From Eutreptiella sp. 'Long Island Sound 2002' (taxonomy: Eukaryota; Euglenozoa; Euglenophyceae; Eutreptiales; Eutreptiaceae), in the NCBI GenBank assembly GCA_964036045.1, contig OZ038380.1, positions 6,595,913-6,659,912 of the forward strand: a stretch of 64,000 bases of DNA, in the 5' to 3' direction. The position numbers were made by a program, and so were the translations under genes. The notes under the pieces were generated by a model, which saw nothing but the letters and a program-made list of their open reading frames with translations, was not told the DNA's origin and made no database searches. Positions 50,790 to 60,900 of this stretch are shown in pieces; position 1 is the first letter of the stretch; every line of letters begins with the position of its first letter.

Positions 50790-51449
50790 CTACAGATGCA
50801 TGGGACCAGTCCAGTCAGAGGCGACAAAAGGGTTGGGCCTGGTCTGGGGCTTTGTGGGGATGGCATGGGAGAGGGCAGCTGTGACGGCGTCGAGGGCGGA
50901 TTGCTGAAAATGGCCCACTTCTTTACGGACTGCCCGCAGGCCGCCGAGGCGGTTCCGAAGGTAGTGGTAGAGCGAGCGGGGAATTGCCAGGCGGCCAGCG
51001 ATGCGGAGGTCATTGCGGCACGCGGTCTGGCGCCAGTTCCGAATGTGTGGGCTGACAGTCCAGGCTGAGAGCCACGCGCGCACAAGGGGGTGGGTGGGTG
51101 CACAAAAGGCGAGTACCCCATGCACACTAAGATTGTGTCGGCGTTTACAGTGGGGGCATTCGGTCTTGCCTGGTGCGTCAGTCCAAAAGGTGGCGTAGTG
51201 TGCGTATCCCTGGCGCGACTGGAGCCCAAACAGCCATTTGTGCCATGCGAGGCGTCGAAAGCGGAGGGGGCGCCAGGAGACGGGATGAAACGAGTCGTGG
51301 GAGTGTGACGGGGACAGGTCGTGCGTCCACACTTTGTGCGGCGGGAGGAATATCTCACCTACCCGGATCACGTCCCAGGGGCTGGTCCTCCGTGTTGGGG
51401 GGGGGGGGGAGCTCAGTGCCAAATTTCGCATATTAGTCAGATACTTCAT
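50790..51449 (-). pseudogene. LINE ORF2 C-terminal segment (copy 2)
   Basis: Continues ORF2 after the G13 run at 51397-51409. It aligns with the last ~200 residues of copy 1 ORF2: SPWDVIRVGE, HKVWTHDLSPSHSH, WHKWLFGLQSRQGYAHYATF, the zinc-like CPHCKRRHNLSVHGVLAFC, and NDLRIAGRLAIPRSLYHYL. Ends with TAG right after GPMHL. One base fewer in the homopolymer would join it to the RNase H part, but a TAA just upstream (51433-51435, at the Gln of copy 1 SDQYS) would still stop translation. Confidence 0.88.
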
Positions 51450-52635
51450 TGTGGGTGTTACCTGTGTGTCCCTCCACCCACTCTAGGGTTTGACCTTTGG
51501 AGGAGAGAGAGGAGCGCACTTTCGCGACCCAGAATGCCTGGCGAATGGGCCGGCGGGTACCCTGTGCAGAGGCAATGGCTCCTTGGCAGTCCAGGCGAAG
51601 GCGCTCGTGTGCGGCAGACAGATGTGAGCCCAGGAGGATGCCAATTAGCTCAGCTTTGTAGGAATTGGGCACACCAGGCACGCGACAAACTGCTATTCTA
51701 CCGTCTCGTAGAAGGGCTGCAGCACCGGCCGAGGGGGGGCGTCCCAATTTGCTACCGTCGGTATACGTTGCATCCGGGCGATAATCCGAGGGGAGCAGAT
51801 ACACAAGCAGCCCGGCAACATGGGTGAGCGCTGTTGCTGTGTGCAGGAGTGTTGTGGCACGCCATGCAGTATGTACGGGGGGTTGTCGGGTCTCAGTATC
51901 CGGGCCCAGGAGCGAAAGGGCTGACAGAAAGACATTGTATGGGGATAGTGGGTGCTGGGGTCGTGTGGACATGGTGCGGAGATGTGGGTTTCTTTGTACG
52001 GTATCCAATACTCTAGTCGGATGTAGGACGGGGAAGTATCCCATTCCTAAACCATGGCTGCGGTGTGTGTACAATGTTTTCTTGGCGACCAGGGATGGGA
52101 GGCCCAGGACACTAAGGACGAACTTTTCCAGCATTGAAGTGAAGGCGTACAGTTGATCCGTCGTCAGCGGTAGGCATTCGGTCCGGTAAAGGAGCCGGGG
52201 CAGTACCATTGTGTTTATCAGCAGGATCCTGTCTATCACTTGAATGGGCTGGGAGTGTAGTTCGTTTAACTGTGCACGTAGCTCACGGAGGATCAGACTG
52301 ACTGCAGTGTCAACGCGGAGCTGGGCTGTCAGGGGGTGACCCAAGTGCATGAGGTGCTGAACTGAAGCGAAGGAGTGCGGAACCTGAGTGCTCCAATCTG
52401 GCGCCTTGGGCGCTGGCAGAGCAGTCCACAGCGAGGCATCTGACGCCTGTAGAGCGCATGGCGGGTGGCAGTACTTGGGCAGGACTGGCGCAGGTGGGGG
52501 GGGGGACTTCATGGGGAGGGCCTCGCTTTTGACAACGTTCAGTTGGCAGGCAATAAGGCTGAGGGCGGTCTGCACAATTGCAGAGTGCTGCTGACTGCAT
52601 CGGGGGGGGGGCAGGAGAGCATATGTCATCGACAT
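51433..52635 (-). pseudogene. LINE ORF2 middle segment (copy 2): RT thumb and RNase H
   Basis: Frame entered at the G10 run (52602-52611), just after RT motif C. It contains QTALSLIACQLNVVKSEALP, the thumb/connection (PRLLYRTECLPL, VAKKTLYTHRSHGLGMGYFPVLHPTRVLD), and RNase H (TYTDGSK, YKAELIG, RLDCQGAIAS, EGHTGNTHNEVSD). It ends in TAA where copy 1 continues QYSRLGTA. The region is otherwise uninterrupted and aligns along its full length with copy 1. Confidence 0.9.
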
Positions 52636-55075
52636 ATGCCGAAAAAGTAATACCGTGCTGGTCCAATACCCTCAGTGGGATGTCGAAAACCACAACAAAA
52701 AGGAAACAGGAGAGGGGACAGCCCTGTTTAACCCCATGTGTCGTCCTGAAGACGACATCCTCCGCCCCTCGCAGGAATGTGGATCCTCGCTCCATTACCA
52801 GGGAAATTATGCGCAGTAGTAGGAGCGGGGTTCCCAGTCTGTCTAGGGCGTCACGGATTAGGAGTTTAGGGGGGCTGTCGAAGGCGTGGTACACGTCGAA
52901 AGCCAGAATGGCCTCTGTCGGTCCCACTTTCTCCAAGTCGTCCAGGAAAATTTGAGTAGCGTGGGCAGTGGAGACGCCCTGCTTGCCGCCGAACTGTCTG
53001 TGGTGTAACTTGGGGGATATGAGGGGGTATAACTGTGAGTATATCCATCGCATGAACAGTCTGTAGACTGAGTTGCTCATTGCTATGGGGCGCCACCTAT
53101 CAGGGTCTTGCCATTTCCCTTTGCCTTTAAAAATGCAGAAGGTTTCAGAGATGAGCCAATCGTCAGGTAAATAGCCCTCATTGTAGCACGCGACCAAGCA
53201 TTCATGCACTAGCTTGAATGCCGCGTCGGGGAGGATGTATAAGAGGTATGGGGGTACTTGGTCTGGACCTGGGGATTTCTTCCGTGATGCACGTGCCAGT
53301 TTTCGGAGGTCCATCAGGGTGGGTGGGGGTACATCAGGGAGGCGTTGGTGGAGCGGGACGTGTTCCATGGCATTTGAGGACCATGGGGTATTGCGCTGCA
53401 AAATGCGTTGGATTTTGCGTGTGGGGGTTGGCAGGGTTGATTGGGATGGGGGTGCCAGCAGTGTATGCTTTACTCTCCTATAAAAGACTTTGGAGCGCCG
53501 TTTGGCTTGACGGGCAAGCTGACGGACAACCGATGACCAATCACTGGGGTCGTCAGCGGGTGGGGGAGGGGGGGGCTTAGAGGCGTTGATCTCTCGCATA
53601 GTTTGGAGCATGAGTGAGGAGAGTTGCGTGTATGTGCGCGCGCAGTCTTGGGCACTGCTTGGTGCTGCAATGTCAGAGGTGAGTGCACCCATCGCCCTCT
53701 GGAAGTGGGAGACATCCCTGCGGTTCCAGAGCGCACATCGCGCTTCTGGCATCGCTGGTCTGGACCAGGGGCAGGTGTGCACCAGTATGGGGTCATGGTC
53801 CTGAATTCCGAGCGCGCCAGAGAAATCCAGGACCCTGGCATCTGTGGCTTGGAAGAGGGAAAGGAAGAGTCGGGATCCGTAAGCCCTGTCAATGTAGCTC
53901 TTAGAGCCTCCGTAGCGGCGGACTCGTGTGTATGGGATGGAGGATTGGTGGGGTATCAGCAGGTCAGTGAGAGTACCTGCACGTTCCCTGGCAACCAACC
54001 ACGGCCAGATGGGTGCCTTCAAGGCAGTTGTATGGTTGGGGTGCGTGACTGCATTATAATCACCAAGGGTGATGGTACATTCCCTGGCTAACTGTGATAG
54101 CGGGCTCTCACAGAGCCGTCTTTCACTAGCAGAGTGTGGTCCGTAAAAGGAGGCCACCTGAACTGGAGGCATAGATGGGTCGCTGTGCAGGGGTATTGAG
54201 GCGGAGATGAGTCTGCCAGCAATATGTTCCCGCATGGCTGGGCGGTGTGGGGATATAGAAGTGTGTACTAGGAGCGCAACACCCTCTTTCTTGGAAGGCG
54301 CGCTGACTAGCAGATGATATCCCCAAAACATGGCAACCCTCTCGTGGTCCCGCAGCGAGGACGTGGAGGAGGGCCGGAATTCCTGTAGTGACAGGGTGTG
54401 CGGCAGGGGTTTAAAGCCCGATAAGAGGTGACAGAAACGGTTTGGTGTGATTTCGACACCACCGACATTGAGTGAGCCAAATGTCAATGTGTTGTATGTC
54501 TGCGTGCGCGCCGCGTGCGTCATGGGGGGTAGGGCACTGTTACCTGAGACATTCGCAGAGGCGGTATCTCCAGAGGAGGTCCCAACGTCCAACGAAGCGC
54601 TCAAGCATGGGGATCGCCGAATATTGGCTCCTGAGGCGGGGGCGGGGTGTAATTTACTCGAAGCTAGTAAACTGCAAAAGGTGTACATGAGAGCCAGAAT
54701 CACAGCGAATAGATAGGCACCTATGAGTAGGTGGAAGGAGAGCAGGGTGGAGTATGCAGAGAGACCTTGGCATACGTGGAGGGGATAAGCAGAGGTGGGT
54801 GCCCGTGTGTCCACAGCCGCGTCACGTTGCGTGGTGTTGCCACCTGGGCAGATGGGGGTGGTGGTGGTGATCGCAGGGCGCGCGTGTAACAATGGCACAC
54901 TCCGAAGGGCGAATCGTGACAGGTGGACTAGGCAAGATGCGTTTATAATGGTTGTCATACACACAAGAATGGCTGAACCAACGAGGCGACTGTGCACCTT
55001 GTGCATTGCAACCAGTAAGGCATATGTGGCATGGATGTGATATCTGGGCTGACACGCGCAAAGAAGGGTGTGCAA
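52310..55075 (-). pseudogene. LINE ORF2 N-terminal segment (copy 2): hydrophobic leader, APE endonuclease, RT palm
   Basis: The frame is open upstream past the ORF1 stop (55212) in the +1 frame, as in copy 1; the start listed is a TTG and the real start is uncertain. The N-terminal ~200 residues include hydrophobic stretches (SAILVCMTTIINASCLV; LFAVILALMYTFCSLLASS). Endonuclease signatures are FGSLNVGG, SLQEFRPSS, SFYGPH, GDYNAV, KSYIDRAYGS and QDHDPI. Then the RT: FCIFKGKGKWQDPDRWRPIA, ILAFDVYHAFDSPP, HGVKQGCPLSCFLF and SAYVDDICSP (YVDD at 52625-52636). True homology stops at the G10 run; sequence read beyond it in this frame (to 52310) is spurious. Copy 2 has no stop at the place of the copy 1 TGA. 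Confidence 0.9.
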
Positions 55076-55211
55076 AGCCTCACTGGAATCAGCAGTGTTT
55101 GCGCGAGGTCGAAACAGAGCGTCTCGGGGGAGTGAGAAACCACAGAGTCGGTGGCTTCCTTCGAGTGGAGGGCATCGATCACTCTGGGGAATGCATGGGC
55201 CTGAACAAGAA

Positions 55212-57801
55212 TCAGCGAAAGAGGGACGACGCGGATGGCGCGGCAGAGGGGGGGGCAGATGGGACAGGGGAGCGAGGGTGTGAGTTGAGATCAGGGACTG
55301 AGAAATCTTTCAGTCCGACTGCTGCCAGATTGGTTTCATTCAGGACCGCATGAGGCATCTCGACCAGGCTGACTTTCTCTAGTCTGGTGGCCAGGGGTAG
55401 AGTGGCATCAAGGGATTCTGAGCCTGAGGTAACGTATACTGGTCCCGGGAGGGTGGCACCATAGGCGATTCGTGCTGAGTCAAGCGACTGGTACTTGACC
55501 ATGAGGGTTCCCGACTGTTGGAAAATTTGGTGGGAGGCAACAGGGCCAAAGCAGGCTACTGACTGCAGAACGTCCTGGACACTAAACGCTGGAGAAAAGC
55601 GAACAAGCGCGTATGGTGGTTCTACTTGCCTCGCGACTTCTCGTGCAAAGACTCGTTGTTGGGTGTGCGCGGAAATGCAGATGAGGTCGCCCATGTTTTC
55701 CACTTCTTGTACTGTGGGTTGGACGAGCATGGGTTCGTGGACCATGCCGAACAAATCATACTTGTTCAGCAGTACCAAAAAACCAAACTTTCGATACAGT
55801 GGTTGGTTCATTTCAATGGCCACGCGGATGTCGTTCGCCGGCATCTTTTTTTGTGGTTTCTGACCTTTTTCATATTTGGGTTGGTGTGTGATTATGATGG
55901 ATGTTTCCTTTATGGACCTGTCCAGTAGCCCTATGGAAATGCCCCACTCCATGAGGGCGGGCTGTTCATCATAGAACTTGCCCAGGACATCGTAAGGCAC
56001 AAAAAAATCGAAGAGCTTGAAGCCTTCCGGGGCCGACTTAATCATTATTGGCCAATAGCTCTTAGTGATACGAGGGATTTGAATCTCATTTAAAATTGTT
56101 GATGAATCGTCGGGCGAGAGCCCATTGATAAGTAGCATCAAGGGCAGTGAGCCCGAGATGCGCCACCGGACTTCTGTGCCGTCAATTTCCTTATTTATTT
56201 CGGTGGGTATATCTAGCCTCAAGTGATACAGAGTGGACTTTGGTTTGTGGATGGTTGGATGGGAGTCAGGGACGTCCACATCACGAGGGAAATACCCTAT
56301 GGTTTTTGGTATGTGGCTTTTGGGGAGTGGGAAGGACGTGAGCTGGAAGAGGATGAGTGGATGGTCGGTGGGGCTGGGGGAAGTGACTATCTGTTCGGAG
56401 TTCGAGTGGCGAGTTGCATAGTGAGCAATGGGGCAAACCACGGAAAGCCATAGAAAACCAAGGGCGGGTATGAGGTCGATGCGCCGGTCCAATATGGTGG
56501 CTAGCTCAACATCCGATACATCCGCACGCGATTCGTACGCAAGCCATATGGTGGTTGGTTTTTGCATCTTTTTGGCGGTGCGGAGAGTGGCCACTATATT
56601 TTTGACTATTGAGCGGTGAGAGAAAAAGGGACTATCATCCTGAAAGGGGGCGAAGTTGGGTAGGAGTAGAAAGGTTACAAGGCCTATTAGTTTGGACCAT
56701 TCAAAATTGGGCATGTCGGCCACTGAAAAACTGCGTAGAAATCCCGGATACGGGAGCCCGTCACCGTACATTAAAATTTGGGGACTTGGTGTGAGGGCGG
56801 CAAGTAGCTCCGGTGAGGGTAATGGGTTGGTATCACGGTAGATCACGGGCTCGGGAGTCAAAACATCAACTTTGGAGTATCTATTTTGTCCGCGTACCGC
56901 TACTTTACCAGCGAGTACATCTTTCGTGAGGTCCCTTGTCTCGGGGAAACCCACGGGTAGGGCTCCGTTTGATCGAAATTCGCGGCTTCCTAATGCTTTT
57001 ATTGGGTTCCCTATGAGGGAAGTGGGCAAGGTTTCAAGTGGAAGGGGATTGGGGGCGGGTGGGTTGGGGGGGCTTGGTTTGTGTGGTGTTTTGTTTGGGG
57101 AGGGTGTATGGAAGGCATGGTGTGTTACCTTGTCATCATCTTGCATGTCGGAAGAATTGTCCAACCGGTCGGCGCCGGGGACGCCGTCCTCACTCGCAGT
57201 GGGTGCATCGGCATGTTGTGTTCCCTTTGGAGAGAGAGGAAGTGTAGGGAAGAGTGGAGGATGGGAGGCATTGGGATCATCGTGTTCAGGAGACGCCGCG
57301 AGGTCATCTTCCTCAATGTGAATGGCAACATCGACGTCACTCGGAGCCGTGTTGTCATCTTCGTCCTTTTTTTCATTTTCATCTTTTTCTGGTTCGCCTT
57401 TTTTTTCACAACCATCTTTTTTTTCGGTATCAAGAGAGGGGGCAACGGTCTTCTCATTGGAAGAAACGGGCATTCCCTTTGGCGGCCGAGGAATTGGCGA
57501 TACAAATCCGTCGGTAATTTTTTTTGAAGGATCATCTTTTTTTTTGGTTATCTTCTCGATTCGGATCAAAGGAGTCCATGGAAGGAAATGGGAGAGCGGA
57601 GGAGGCGCGTGAATTCAAAGATTGCGACGCCAAAGAAGGGTCCGGAGATTCAGGGACGGGTTGAAGCTTTGCCATAATGACACTACGAATGTCTTTCGTG
57701 TTTATAGGGGCGGATGGAGTGCCGTGTTTGACGCTACTCCCCGCGCGAGAGGTTGCCTTGGACGAGGCACGCTGCTTTTTTTCCGAAGTGACGGAAGGCA
57801 T
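55212..57801 (-). pseudogene. LINE ORF1 (copy 2), one homopolymer frameshift
   Basis: ATG at 57801, 177 nt from the element 5' end, which matches the leader length of copy 1. The first ~86 codons run to a T9 run at 57537-57545, where one extra base moves the frame; the rest runs unbroken to TGA at 55212. The N-terminus is Ser/Lys/Glu/Asp-rich. The conserved part starts near NGALPVGFPETRDLTKDVLAG. The RRM-like region (PPYALVRF, FGPVASHQIFQQSG, TLMVKYQSLDSARIAYG) matches copy 1. A start at 57569 within the second frame is an artefact of the frameshift. The likely role is an RNP partner of the element RNA. Confidence 0.87.
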
Positions 57802-57955
57802 ACCAAAGGTACAGAAAGTAGCGGAAACGGTATCTCGGGGTTCAGAATATACGCAAAGATTTAGGGACAGACAAAAACGTCGAATGACTAGCGTAAACGC
57901 TTAGCTCCGAAAAGAAAAATGTCGGCAGGCGCTGTGGCTCAAAGTCTTGCGCTGC

Positions 57956-57978
57956 AGTCGCACGCGCGCACGTCGGAT
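57956..57978 (-). promoter_or_regulatory. Conserved 23-nt 5'-terminal box (copy 2)
   Basis: Reverse complement reads ATCCGACGTGCG onward and is identical to 6087-6109. It abuts the target-site duplication directly, without the extra C seen in copy 1. The rest of the leader (57802-57955) has no recognised element. Confidence 0.7.
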
Positions 57979-57996
57979 AGTCCAATCATGACTTCT
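57979..57996 (+). repeat. Target-site duplication, right copy (element copy 2)
   Basis: AGTCCAATCATGACTTCT, matching 48608-48625. The satellite continues in phase with GCACAAAGG. Confidence 0.94.
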
Positions 57997-60900
57997 GCAC
58001 AAAGGCTGCATGGCCAGGACCGAGCCAGTTTTGGGGCACAGTGGCCACAATGTGGGGCACAAACTGTGAGTGCAGCGTTGCCGCAAAAAACACATGGTGA
58101 GAACCCAGTTTTGTGTGTAATAATGATTTACCACAGTCCAACCATGACTTCCGCACAAAGGCTGCATGGCCAAGACCGATCCAGTTTTGGGGCACAGTGG
58201 CCACAATGTGGGGCACAAACTGTGAGTGCAGCATTGCCGCAAAAAACACATGGCGAGACCCCTGTTTTGTGTGTAATAATGATTTGCCACAGTCCAATCA
58301 TGACTTCTGCACAAAGGCTGCATGGCCAAGACCGAGCCAGTTTTGGAGCATTGTGACCACAATGTGGGGCACAAACTGTGAGTGCAGCATTGCCGCAAAA
58401 AACACATGGTGAGGCCCCAGTTTTGTGTGTAATAATGATTTACCACAGGCCAATCATGACTTCTGCACAAAGGCTGCATGGCCAAGACCGAGCCAGTTTT
58501 GGGGCACAGTGGCCACAATGTGGGGCACAAACAGTGAGTGCAGCATTGCCGCAAAAAACACATGGTGAGACCCCTGTTTTGTGTGTAATAATGATTTACC
58601 ACAGTCCAACCATGACTTCTGCACAAAGGCTGCATGGCCAAGACCGAGCCAGTTTTGGGGCATAGTGGCCACAATGTGCGGCACAAACAGTGAGTGCAGC
58701 ATTGCCGCAAAAAACACATGGTGAGACCCCTGTTTTGTGTGCAATAATGATTTACCACAGTCCAACCATGACTTCTGCACAAAGGCTGCATGGCCAAGAC
58801 CGACCCAGTTTTGGAGCATTGTGACCACAATGTGGGGCACAAACTGTGAGTGCAGCATTGCCGCAAAAAACACATGGTGAGGCCCCAGTTTTGTGTGCAA
58901 TAATGATTTACCACAGTCCAATCATGACTTCTGCACAAAGGCTGCATGGCCAAGACCGAGCCAGTTTTGGGGAACAGTGGCCACAATGTGGGGCACAAAC
59001 TGTGTGTGCAGCATTGCCGCAAAAAACACATGGTGAGACCCTAGTTTTGTGTGCAAAAATGATTTACCACAGTCCAACCATGACTTCTGCACAAAGGCTG
59101 CATGGCCAAGACCGAGCCAGCTTTGGAGCATTGTGACCACAATGTGGGGCACAAACTGTGAGTGCAGCATTGCCGCAAAAAACACATGGCGAGACCCCTG
59201 TTTTGTGTGCAATAATGATTTACCACAGTCCAACCATGACTTCTGCACAAAGGCTGCATGGCCAAGACCGAGCCAGTTTTGGAGCATTGTGACCACAATG
59301 TGGGGCACCAACAGTGAGTGCAGCATTGCCGCAAAAAACACATGGTGAGACCCCAGTTTGGTGTGTAATAATGATTTACCACAGTCCAACCATGACTTCC
59401 GCACAAAGGCTGCATGGCCAGGACCGAGCCAGTTTTGGGGCACAGTGGCCACAATGTGGGGCACAAACTGTGAGTGCAGCATTGCCGCAAAACACACATG
59501 GTGAGGCCCCAGTTTTGTGTGTAATAATGATTTACCACAGTCGAATCATGACTTCTGCACAAAGGCTGCATGGCCAATACCGAGCCAGTTTTGGGGCACA
59601 GTGGCCACAATGTGGGGCACAAACTGTGAGTGCAGCATTGCCGCAAAAAACACATGGTGAGACCCCAGTTTTGTGTGTAATAATGATTTACCACAGTCCA
59701 ATCATGACTTCTGCACAAAGGCTGCATGGCCAGGACCGAGCCAGTTTTGGGGCACAGTGGCCACAATGTGGGGCACAAACTGTGAGTGCAGCATTGCCGC
59801 AAAACACACATGGTGAGGCCCCAGTTTTGTGTGCAATAATGATTTACCACAGTCCAATCATGACTTCTGCACAAAGGCTGCATGGCCAAGACCGAGCCAG
59901 TTTGGGGGCACAGTGGCCACAATGTGGTGCACAAACAGTGAGTGCAGCATTGCCGCAAAAAACACATGGTTAGACCCCTGTTTTGGGTGTAATAATGATT
60001 TACCACAGTCCAACCATGACTTCCGCACAAAGGCTGCATGGCCAAGACCGAGCCAGTTTTGGAGCATTGTGACCACAATGTGGGGCACAAACTGGGAGTG
60101 CAGCATTGCCGCAAAACACACATGGTGAGACCCCAGTTTTGTGTGTAATAATGATTTACCACAGTCCAATCATGACTTCTGCACAAAGGCTGCGTGGCCA
60201 AGACCGACCCAGTTTTCGGGCACAGTGGCCACAATGTGGGGCACCAACAGTGAGTGCAGCATTGCCGCAAAAAACACATGGTTAGATCCCAGCTTTGTGT
60301 GTAATAATGATTTACCACAGTCCAATCATGTCTTCTGCACAAAGGCTGCGTGGCCAAGACCGACCCAGTTTTGGGGCACAGTGGCCACAACGTGGGGCAC
60401 AAACAGTGAGTGCAGCATTGCCACAAAAAACACATGGTGAGACCCCTGTTTTGTGTGCAATAATGATTTACCACAGTCCAATCATGACTTCTGCACAAAG
60501 GCTGCATGGCCAAGACCGACCCAGCTTTGGAGCATTGTGACCACAATGTGGGGCACACACTGTGAGTGCAGCATTGCCGCAAAAAACACATGGTTACACC
60601 CCAGTTTTGTGTGTAATAATGATTTACCACAGTCGACTCATGACTTCTGCACAAAGGCTGCATGGCCAGGACCGAGCCAGTTTTGGGGCACAGTGGCCAC
60701 AATGTGGGGCACAAACTGTGAGTGCAGCATTGCCGCAAAACACACATGGTGAGGCCCCAGTTTTGTGTGTAATAATGATTTACCACAGTTCAACCATGAC
60801 TTCTGCACAAAGGCTGCATGGCCAATACCGAGCCAGTTTTTGGAGCATTGTGGCCACAATGTGGGGCACAAACTGTGAGTGCAGCATTGCCGCAAAAAAC

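Larger units (their letters stand above)
48626..57978 (-). mobile_element. Full-length non-LTR (LINE-type) retrotransposon, copy 2
   Basis: A 9.35-kb element on the minus strand, flanked by an 18-bp duplication. In element sense: 5' terminus at 57978, leader of 177 nt, ORF1 (57801-55212), ORF2 (overlapping frame to 50790), 3' UTR (50789-48644) and poly(A), seen here as a T-run at 48626-48643. The protein order matches copy 1. The RT core is clearly homologous but differs at many positions, so the copies are separate subfamilies. Defects are +1 in a T9 run (57537-57545), +1 in a G10 run (52602-52611), +1 in a G13 run (51397-51409), and one TAA (51433-51435). The 3' UTR is ~0.8 kb longer than in copy 1 and contains an antisense RT-like frame. 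Confidence 0.95.

Noticed and set aside
57125-57535. Minus-strand 136-codon Lys-rich frame in copy 2 ORF1
   Set aside because: It is a shifted-frame shadow of the ORF1 N-terminal region, which is rich in A-runs.
57931-57960. Possible spliced-leader or tRNA-like sequence in the copy 2 leader (GGCTCAAAG)
   Set aside because: The match is a few bases only; no cloverleaf or full leader sequence could be drawn, and copy 1 lacks it.
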